Made by a program: the position numbers and the translations under genes. Below the pieces are notes generated by a model, which made no database searches, was not told where the DNA came from, and saw nothing but the letters and a program-made list of their open reading frames with translations. DNA of 16,022 bases, taken from Spirogloea muscicola. Lineage: Eukaryota; Streptophyta; Zygnematophyceae; Spirogloeales; Spirogloeaceae. How positions within the stretch are numbered: position 1 is the stretch's first letter; the number at the start of each line of letters is the position of its first letter. Of this stretch, positions 1-6,952 are shown one piece after another. The stretch spans positions 46,698 to 62,719 of the forward strand of contig WELB01000182.1 of the NCBI GenBank assembly GCA_009602725.1, given 5' to 3'.

Positions 1-26
1 CCCCCCCCCCCCCCCCCCCCCCCCCC
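1..26. repeat. C26 homopolymer at the window edge
   Basis: The first 26 bases are all C, ending 14 nt before the AG of a splice acceptor at 40-41. If the + strand reading is right, this is an all-cytosine polypyrimidine tract within the intron of the Arf-like gene. It could also be a sequencing or contig-end artefact. Confidence 0.9.
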
Positions 27-41
27 GCGCCCGGGTGGCAG

Positions 42-551
42 GATATAGATGGTGCTATGTCTGCGGACGAGCTGACGCGGTACCTGGACCTGCGGCAGCT
101 TCGCAACCGTGACCACCTGGTCACCTCTGCTTGCTCCTACGACGGGTGAGCACGCCTGCATCTCGACTTGGATCTTCTCAGGACAACTTTAGGCTCTATA
201 TACAGAGTATGGTATGTATGTGCTCAAGACTGCCGGGTATCACTGATATAATGTCCTGGACGGTGGGCTATTGTCAACGCTTCGGTTAAGAACAACAAGC
301 CTGCAACTGGTCCTAATACATCGTGACTCTTACTATACAGCTGCAGACTCAGCAGTAAGTCATTTTATCAAATCTTCCGGCTCAGATATATCAAGACGAT
401 GACTTCTGTCTGACTTGTGTTCACGCCTGTCACGTCATGCCCACCCAGCTCCGGCATCAGGGATGGTGTCCTGTGGCTCGTCGAGGCGATGCGCAAGAGC
501 CAGCGGTCGCTCCTCCTCAAGCAGCAAGCTGAGGGGGCCGCGATTATCTGA
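42..551 (+). CDS. Arf-family small GTPase, C-terminal two exons (partial gene)
   Basis: Exon 42-145 follows a GGCAG acceptor and ends at a GTGAGC donor; exon 461-551 follows a CATCAG acceptor and ends in TGA. The phases match (2 nt + 1 nt), giving 64 residues. The first residue, D, would complete the NKxD guanine-specificity motif of the missing previous exon. It is followed by DGAMSADEL and YLDL, typical of the segment after NKQD in Arf/Arl proteins. VTSACSYDGDG matches the G5 region (Arf: xCSAxTGxG), and LWLVEAMRK is the start of the C-terminal helix. Known for the family: GTP-dependent switches in membrane traffic or cilia. The nucleotide-binding P-loop and switch regions lie left of the window, so the subtype (Arl2/3, Arl13 or other) cannot be told. 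The serine in SAC is conserved, while the usual A-L-T-G is S-Y-D-G here. Confidence 0.68.
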
Positions 552-1543
552 CTGCGTCCTGGGGCAGTGCTGTCCTTGTCACATTCTTTGCAGCTTTCTC
601 TGCAGCTCGTTTGAGTGGCAGCCAAGCAAGCACTCCAGGCTCCATCTTGGACCCGCTTGTCTCATGTCCCATGCCGCCTGGAGACTGCCAGTCTTGCCCC
701 TAGCCGTCAAACTCGCCTCCGCTGGCTCTGAGCGCCAGGGCTTGTGCCCAGCGGCGACAGTTGTGCTCGACAGGCCTTCCAGTGTCCCTCTGTGACCAGC
801 TTGCCACCTCAGTTGGCCATGCTGGCTATGTGTGCCCCTTCTTTACTTCCCTGCCATTGAAGTTTGGAGCTGCTGGAGCGACATCTATGTTTTCTACTTT
901 TGCATGCTATAAGATGGCAGCATCGGACCTCATTGCTGGAGCCACATCTACGTGTTCTGCTTATATTGGCTATGAGATGGCAGCACCGCATGGAGCTCTA
1001 CGCACCAGCCTCAGCAAGTTCACGGTATCCTTTTACATCACCAGTCGCATACTCAGGAAAGTGGTGTTAAGAAGTACGAGGGTCCCTGCACGGTGCCAAG
1101 GTTCTGAGCGAAAAATCGCACTGCCTCTTTCGTAGAGGCTAGGATGACGCCCTGGACGCCATCCAAGCTTTTAAAGGTACAGTAACTATTTGCTGGGGCT
1201 CGACAAGCTCAGCAGTAACAGGCGGCTTTGCTGCTGCCCTTGCCTGCACACCACTGCACTTGAGGTGTGTGCAGCTGAATGTTGCTCAGCTCCTCAGTTG
1301 CCCTGCCCAACCCAAGTGCAGTGAGCATCTGATGGAGAGTCAATGAGTTCTCGGGCCACTACAGTAGGGCATTGACGCTGAGCCAATCAGATTGAGTCGT
1401 GAGCAGAAGCCATTCCAAACATTTTATGAGTTCAGTGCAGCATTCAGAGAGCAGAAGCTGTAAGAAGGAGGCATGGCCGTGGAAAGCCAGGTGCAACATT
1501 TGAATTCCAGTGCAGTACTGCAACATCTAAGGTCACAGGCTGT
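552..1543. other. Intergenic stretch without a recognisable gene
   Basis: About 990 bases lie between the stop of the Arf-like gene and the first - strand coding exon. Open frames here have unbiased wobble positions and no splice sites giving a sensible protein. The only structure noticed is a 63-bp tandem duplication near 871-996. The 3' UTR of the GTPase gene presumably occupies the left part. Confidence 0.6.
871..996. repeat. Imperfect 63-bp tandem duplication
   Basis: Two adjacent 63-bp units start at 871 and 934. Both begin TGCTGGAGC(G/C)ACATCTA and carry AGATGGCAGCA about 40 nt later. Because 63 is a multiple of three, the frame stays open across both copies (AGATS then AGATS at the same offset), so the + strand ORF over 761-1135 may be only a by-product of the duplication. 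Confidence 0.8.
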
Positions 1544-1902
1544 TCAGCTTGTAAGCTCAGAATGATGATCAGCCTCGATAGCATTCATGTGAAAGTCCTC
1601 AGCTACAGCACATGTCTGGCCGCCCATCCTCCGCCTCAGCCGCTTCCGTCGCCGCCGCTCCTTGACGCTCAGGCCCTCCCACTGGACGACGTATGCAGCG
1701 TAGGCCAGCGCCGCCGTCTGCATCGGTGGGTTCTCAAGGGCCTTCGTCAGCTCAGACCAGGCGTCTTTGACAACCAAGGCTGCACTTGGCGGCACTGCGG
1801 CACTCAGTCTGACGTTGTCATGCAGGGCCTGGGCGACCCGTTGGAGCATTGCAACGACGACGTCCTCAGCGCATCCTGCCCCTTGCCGAACTGCGTCGTG
1901 GA
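1544..1902 (-). CDS. Unidentified coding exon, basic and helix-rich (probable terminal exon)
   Basis: On the - strand a G/C-ending frame runs to a stop at 1544. A plausible acceptor (CTGTCACAG) sits at 1905-1903, giving a phase-1 exon of 119 codons plus stop. The frame remains open a little further right, to a TGA near 1960, so other starts are possible, including ATG within the exon at 1849. The protein contains amphipathic helix-like stretches (VVVAMLQRVAQALHDNV, DAWSELTKALENP) and a very basic run, KERRRRKRLRRR, which could be a nuclear signal or nucleic-acid contact. I do not recognise the family. It may be the last exon of a gene with exons further right, even of the Nudix transcript, but I could not find a matching donor. 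The opposite strand is also open over this stretch and is judged a shadow. Confidence 0.45.
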
Positions 1903-1960
1903 CTGTGACAGAGCCAGGAACGCAGAGCTTCGTCCAGTCAGGCAGTTGCGTTGCGGAATG

Positions 1961-2480
1961 TCACTCAGCTTCTAAAATGCCACACACTTGAGATGAGGGC
2001 CTCTGCCATGGCAGGTGAATTACTACTCTAGATGACTATTTGTCGTGACTGCAATGCTAGGAAAAAGCTGCTCCCAGGATCATGAGCGCCTGAACAACAT
2101 ATATGCCACGACAACAACTACATGTACTTGTCGGACCAAGCCAATGGACCTGCATGATGTGTGTGTTTGCTCACAAGCGCTGGCCACAACTGTGCGTTGG
2201 GGCTCACGGAAGGACTCCAGGAAAGCTCTGCTGCCCTCCGCATGGGTGCCACCCCCCTCGCCTCCCTCCCTGCAGATCATCATTTAATTTCAACCTTCTG
2301 CTTCAGAGTCGGGCTCTCAGTGTAGTTGGTACACTCATATCAAGGTGGGAAAGTCACAAATATATCCTCTACAGACTCACTGCAAAGACTTGTGTGTTTG
2401 ATAATCCATGTCATGTACTACCTACAGCTAAAATCCTGCGAATACTAAAGCGCAAACCTAAGCCCTTGCCTCGCTCCGAA
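1961..2480. other. Gap without recognised coding sequence
   Basis: About 520 bases lie between the unidentified exon and the last exon of the Nudix gene. Short frames exist on both strands, but none has wobble bias or splice sites that I can connect. It probably holds the Nudix 3' UTR and intergenic or intronic DNA. Confidence 0.5.
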
Positions 2481-4630
2481 TCACAGGCTGTGAAGGTGTA
2501 GCAACCTCTTTGTGCACTCTTGTTGTCGCCACTGAGTGCTCGACGGGCTCGGCCAGCTGTCGGGCTGCACTAGAGTGCAGGCAGCTGCCTCGCAAGGGAG
2601 CTCGGCACTTTTGCTCAAATCTGAAGCGTCCGGCTGGTCTGTGGTAGGAGCCCTGACGGCGTCCTTCACCAGAATCTGGCCGGCTTCATAACCAGAGGCA
2701 ACTTCATCGGCATGCAGTGCAGAATGTGTGCAGCCATCTACCGCTTCCCCGGCACAATAGTCTTCAGTCAGTGGGCCCGTGTTATCCAGCAGACCCAGCA
2801 GCCTCAGATGCTTCACCCAGTAGACCATGTGCTCTGGGCTGGCCGCCACTCTGCTGAAGGGTGACAACCTGGGGCGGCGGCCTGCCACCTTGACCGACAA
2901 CGACCGCATGCTGATGCTGCTGCAAAAGGAAGGCAAGAGTGAATGTTGGGAGCTGTCTGCTTGCTGTGCAAATGAGCAATGACACTGCGTCCACTTCAAT
3001 GCATTCACTTAGCCTGCCAAGAAATGAACATCTGAGGTTAAGCTTCCCTTACTAGTGCATTATAGCCTGTACAAGCCCATCAAGGTGCAACGTGACTTGC
3101 TGCAAGAATCTGTTAGAGCAAGTCACCTAAGTATGCTAGCAAATAAAAGTCAGAGTTGCAGCACGCTCCTACGCCATGCAGGCATGGCACGCACTCTGAA
3201 GGTGGGAGGTTGGAGAGGAAGGCCGTGACGCCGGCGAGCTCTGCAGCCCGCAGTGTGGCCACAAAGCGGGGGTGCAGCGCCAGCCGGGGCCTGGTGCTGG
3301 CTGCCTTGGACGGCTTTGGAGCGGCCTTTGTGTCCTGTGAGGCGTGCGCAGGCCCCTTATTCGGACTGTTTCCAGCAACTCAAGTTGGTTGGGAGGTGAT
3401 TGTCTCAAGTCAGTCGCTGTTGCCGGCCACATTGTTCAGCGAGAGCTCAGAGCATTGACAGCCCTTAGCACAGAGATGGTCTGCCCACATGACTGTGCTC
3501 CTAATGTAATAATGTTATGATAAATAGCATAATGACTTCTTGCACAATTAAAAGGATAGGTACAGTTGAAGGCCGAGGGCGTAGAATCGACCACGAATCT
3601 CAGGGAGCACCTGCGCTGCGTCCAGCAGCCTCGTAAAGGGTACCCAGAGGAAGGCATTCTTCTCGGCGCCGCTCACGCCGTTGCGCTGCCGTCGATTCTC
3701 CTGCACACACAGCCATTGCTTGCTCAGGACATAAGCCTATTCAGTTATCCAGCTATGTCACTTACCGCCACAAGAATGCCTCCAGTCTGCCATGTTTGAT
3801 TGCCATGTTTGATTTTGGATTTCCATAATTTCCATTTTCATAATGGGATCTTGTCGAAGAAGGATGATTTGGGCACTGAGACTGCTCCTACCTCGGTGGC
3901 GAGGTCGAACATTAGCGGGTCGATGTAAGTCACAGCGGCCACATACATGCTGCCGGGGAGGAGGAGCACATCTTTTTCGCGTCATGGGCGATGCATAGAA
4001 CCAAATTGTTCGGCGTTTGGCAATGTCTTCTAAGCACAGATGGTCAGAGCGTCAGAAAGCTTAAGAAGTCTCCACCAAATCAAGTCCTGCAAGGGCAGCT
4101 ACCATTCCGCTAACTTAGTCACAAACATCCTCTGTATGCAGTTGGCTAGCTATTTGCAATTAGCTAGCTATTACAGCCGCTCTTTAGACATAAGCAGCCG
4201 CAGTCTTTGTGCAAACGGCGGCGTACCAGTAGTGGCCGCGGCCCTTCATGGGCGCGGCAACGCGGAAAGCGTGCTCCGGGCCGGCACGAAGGTGCGCCGC
4301 CATGGCCGCCGTCGAGGCTTCGACGGTCAGGCGGTTGAGGCCGGCGCCGGCGAACAGCCCCAGCGTCTCCTCGCTGAACTCGCGCGCCGCGGTGGCCTCG
4401 GGGCCGTCGTCGCCGGCCTCGCGGTGGCCGCCGAAGTCGCGCCACCAGCCGGCGCCGCGGCGGCCGCGGCTCGGCTCCCGGCCCAGCAACGCCAGGAAGG
4501 ACCCACAACCGCCATGGCCGCCATTGCCGTCGTCGCGAGCCACTGGCAGGACGCCAGCGGCGCGCCACCCCGAGCTGCCCCGAGCCCGCGTGAAGTAATG
4601 GTGGCTTCGTGGCGATGGCGACGACCCCAT
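2481..4630 (-). CDS. Nudix hydrolase with unrecognised C-terminal extension
   Basis: Five exons join with consistent phase: 4630-4227, 3949-3892, 3700-3611, 3334-3195, 2919-2481, giving 376 aa. Nudix proteins hydrolyse nucleoside diphosphates linked to another group, using Mg2+ held by glutamates. The domain starts at AAGVLPVAR (residues 24-32). The Nudix box lies at about 67-92: DFGGHREAGDD, then TAAREFSEETLG, with the metal-binding REFSEE at 83-88 intact. Spacing differs from the classical GX5EX7REUXEEXGU by one extra residue before RE and one before the final G. Further domain pieces fall in the next exons: MYVAAVTYID (136-145), EKNAFLWVPF (172-181) and LALHPRFVATLR (about 201-212). The last exon (232-376) begins SISMRSLSVKVAG, contains HMVYWVKHLRLLGLLD, turns into Ser/Pro/Ala-rich sequence and matches nothing I know; it has an excellent pyrimidine-rich acceptor, but its membership is less sure. 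Substrate unknown. The start ATG lies 2 nt after the stop of the upstream membrane ORF. Confidence 0.72.
2917..2940 (-). other. Strong pyrimidine-rich acceptor with CAGCAG tandem AGs
   Basis: Read on the - strand, a 14-nt stretch of mostly C and T runs into TTTTGCAGCAG. Either AG gives the same reading frame for the last Nudix exon (exon start 2919 or 2916), differing by one residue. This decides strand: the same region is also open on the + strand. Confidence 0.6.
3788..3813. repeat. 13-bp perfect tandem duplication in a Nudix intron
   Basis: Two head-to-tail copies of TGCCATGTTTGAT lie at 3788-3800 and 3801-3813, in the intron between the second and third Nudix exons (3701-3891). The flanking DNA is A/T-rich compared with the exons. 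No function is suggested. Confidence 0.85.
4145..4172. repeat. Spaced direct repeat GCTAGCTATT
   Basis: GCTAGCTATT occurs at 4145-4154 and 4163-4172, 18 bp apart, each containing the palindrome TAGCTA. It lies in the first intron of the Nudix gene (3950-4226) and is probably simple-sequence drift. Confidence 0.75.
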
Positions 4631-4632
4631 CG

Positions 4633-4824
4633 TCACCGGCTGATGGCTTTGCCGAAGCTGCGCTGCCGCTGGGACGGCGGCGACGGCGGCGCGTCCAGGA
4701 GCTTGCTGGGGTGCTCCAGGTGCTGCACGGCGGCCGCGACCTCCGCGCGCCCGCGCACGATGACGTACACCATGAAGAGCGCGGCGCCGCAGAAGGCCAG
4801 CACGTCCCACACCCGCGCCGCCAT
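4633..4824 (-). CDS. Small single-pass membrane protein ORF, 63 aa
   Basis: The ORF runs from ATG at 4824 (context GCGGCGATGGCG) to TGA at 4635-4633. Nearly every codon ends in G or C, the same bias as confirmed exons here, so I regard it as truly coding. The protein has a short N-terminus (MAARV), one hydrophobic helix over about residues 5-23 (LAFCGAALFMVYVIV), a basic RGR after the membrane, a hydrophilic EVAAAVQHLEHPSKLL segment and a Pro/Ser tail. No family recognised; the shape suits a small organelle or ER membrane protein. Two readings fit the sequence. It is either a separate cistron ending 2 nt before the Nudix ATG, or the N-terminal exon of a membrane-anchored Nudix protein, spliced from GT at 4636-4635 to AG at 4576-4575 (62-nt intron, frame kept, giving AISRSGWRAAGVL). 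Confidence 0.6.
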   Translation of the reverse strand: MAARVWDVLAFCGAALFMVYVIVRGRAEVAAAVQHLEHPSKLLDAPPSPPSQRQRSFGKAISR

Positions 4825-6952
4825 CGCCGCGAGCTCGCAGCTCAGGGCTCAGGGTTTAAGGACGGCCCCCACATGTCCAGAAGGACGGCCTGCGGCGTCC
4901 TGCGACGGCGGCGCTGGCTATGGCAGCTACCTCGCACCTTGCTGACGGTTTGTACAGCTCAGGTGAGAGAAAGAAACAACAGTTCTGCGAATACATGGCA
5001 GGGGCTGCATATTGCCAGCCCAGAAAGATTGGACAAGGGCCAGTGGGAGGGCGATGGCTGTGATCGGCCAGCCCAGGAAAGAGTGACAAACAGCTCAGGT
5101 GTGAATTTCCTCTTCTGCAGCCTCTTACATTCCTGACTTAAAACTCCTGAGAGAGGCTCCTTGAATGGTTCTTTGACATGTCTTTTGATTCCTGTCGTCG
5201 TCAATTATCTGTAACACGCTCTCCAACTTCCGTGTGCTTACTAGGCGTTATTGAGCTACTTCTCTCGTTTTAGAGCGGCCGTTGCTTGTGGCAAACGCTC
5301 TCCAACAGAGAAAGGCGGGAGATACACGAGGAGGAGGTCACAGACAGTCGAGACAATGACTTTGAGATTGCATTGTCCAGAGCACAGAGCAACGGCCAAC
5401 CGCGACTTGACAGCCACCCCTCTTGACAGGCTAAAGTGAGTGAATGTCCTGCCAAGATAGAGGCCTAAGCTGAAGGTTGAACAAAATTGTGATTCCAACT
5501 TAGATGGCTTCACTGCGGCAAGGTACACGACTGGCCAGAGAGGCACTCGCAAATGCCCCAGCGAGGCGAACTCCTGATTGCTGGACCCTTCTATTCTGTG
5601 GCTTAGAGCCCTACTTAGTGCGTGGTTGCAAGCCCTCCATGCCACCCCTTCGAAGCCTGGACTGAAAGCGATGCAGACCACTATTCCGTCTCGTCTTTCA
5701 TACTGAAACTTGGGGGAACTGTATGAGGTGACTCCTAACCTTCATTTACTGCCTCCAAATGTTAGATTGCTTTGGGCGGTGGATGGCCAGTCCAGACAGT
5801 AAGAACGAATATCAATAACAGGTGGCTGCAGAAGGTCCAGCCCACAGAAGACATGGGCAGCTCAGCAACCACAACATCAGGAGCCACACAATCCACAGGC
5901 TAAGCTGAAGGACAGTCTTTGGGATTACGATTGATTTGCGGCAGCCCGTGACCACCCAGTGCACATGTGCAAACAAGACTGTAGTCCATGAGCCTATGTA
6001 GAGCAGAATCGTCACTTACAAAGGCGGAGTCAAAAGCAGAGGGGCGTCAGACTTAGACACCGACGTGCTTGACTTGGCGGTGAGAGCAACCTCCCATGCG
6101 AGATGGGTGCACCATTGGAGTCTGTAGCAGTAGGCTACGTCCATAGGAAGAGCTCATCAACTGGATAAGGAGACCGCAGTTTGCTTGGTGCCCCCTGAGC
6201 ACATCAAGAGGACTGCAAGTGCCACTACTAGTTGTTGCTACAATAGTGACGCCAAGGAACGTGACGACATAGAAGTGTGCATTGCTTGAAGCTGGCCGCC
6301 AAGCTCCACGACTGCACAATAACACTGTATGTATTAGAGTCTAGGATTTAGGATTAGGGTTTGGAGTTGCCGCTCAAGGTACAAGATATTGCGGGCATGC
6401 AGACTTCAGGCTGTTACTGCGTATACTTACGAGCTCTGCAGCTTTCATAGGACGACCAGGAGGCCAATTGACTTTGCTGAACACTGTTGGGTGATAGCTT
6501 CATCACTGTATCAACTCCACTGGCTGCTCGCAACGCCAAACACCACCGCCAAACGGTTGTTGCCAAGAGCTTTATGGAGCCCGCTGGCGAAGAAATTGTC
6601 TTGGCCACATCCTCACCGAAGCAACACAGCAAGTGAGTCGGTCCTATCCAACAGTCAGGACACTTAAAATGAGGACCATAATCAATTAGCACCCTTGAGC
6701 TGACACAGCTGGGCCACCTGAGCTGCTTCAGCAGCCACCTCAACCTTGAACACATAATTTAAAGGTTTGCCTGGAGATAATCTAATAACGTATCTCATGT
6801 TAGTTATTAGCTCAGCTAGAGTGATCCTTGACTCAGAGCAAGTGTGTGCACTAATACCTCTTTATGCCTTGGTGTCACTTGCTGAAGTGCCCTCTGCTCA
6901 TATAGCTGTGATGGACGCATGACTGTAGTTGCGCCAGACTGTCAGCAGCCGC
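4825..6952. other. About 2.1 kb between two - strand genes, no convincing gene
   Basis: This lies upstream of the membrane/Nudix unit and downstream of the RING-WD40 stop. The part next to 4824 should hold the promoter and 5' UTR of the Nudix unit; a short direct repeat (AAGGACGGCC, near 4858 and 4881) is present there. Open frames such as 5256-5681 (- strand, 141 aa) have no wobble bias, no recognisable motif and no neighbouring splice partners. A degenerate telomere-like stretch occurs at 6341-6365. No RNA gene, transposon terminal repeat or transposase fragment was seen. Confidence 0.55.
6341..6365 (+). repeat. Short interstitial telomere-like stretch
   Basis: CTAGGATTTAGGATTAGGG followed by TTTGG reads as about three degenerate units of the plant/green-algal telomere repeat TTTAGGG. 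It lies in the gene-poor interval downstream of the RING-WD40 gene. It may mark an old break repair or chance drift. Confidence 0.55.

Noticed and set aside
415-795. 126-codon + strand open frame over the last Arf-like exon
   Set aside because: Out of frame with the exon 461-551, whose phase and sequence match the GTPase C-terminus.
1562-1975. 137-codon + strand open frame
   Set aside because: It lies in codon register opposite the - strand exon and is rich in Cys, His and Pro without a motif. The - strand protein looks more natural, though certainty is limited.
4184-4810. N-terminal extension of the Nudix frame to 4810
   Set aside because: The first 60 residues are an Arg/Ala-rich shadow of the membrane ORF, which has the better codon use there. 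The Nudix start at 4630 was preferred.
4040-4945. 301-codon + strand open frame
   Set aside because: Ala/Arg/Pro-rich shadow of the G/C-rich Nudix and membrane ORF exons. The opposite strand shows the Nudix box and correct wobble bias.
5256-5681. 141-codon - strand open frame
   Set aside because: No G/C wobble bias, no motif and no splice partners. A frame of this length can occur by chance.
6414-6755. Possible extra RING-WD40 exon on the - strand
   Set aside because: It has no WD-like strand pattern and no acceptor fitting exon 7 or 8 phase. The exon at 7045-6953 gives a better ending.
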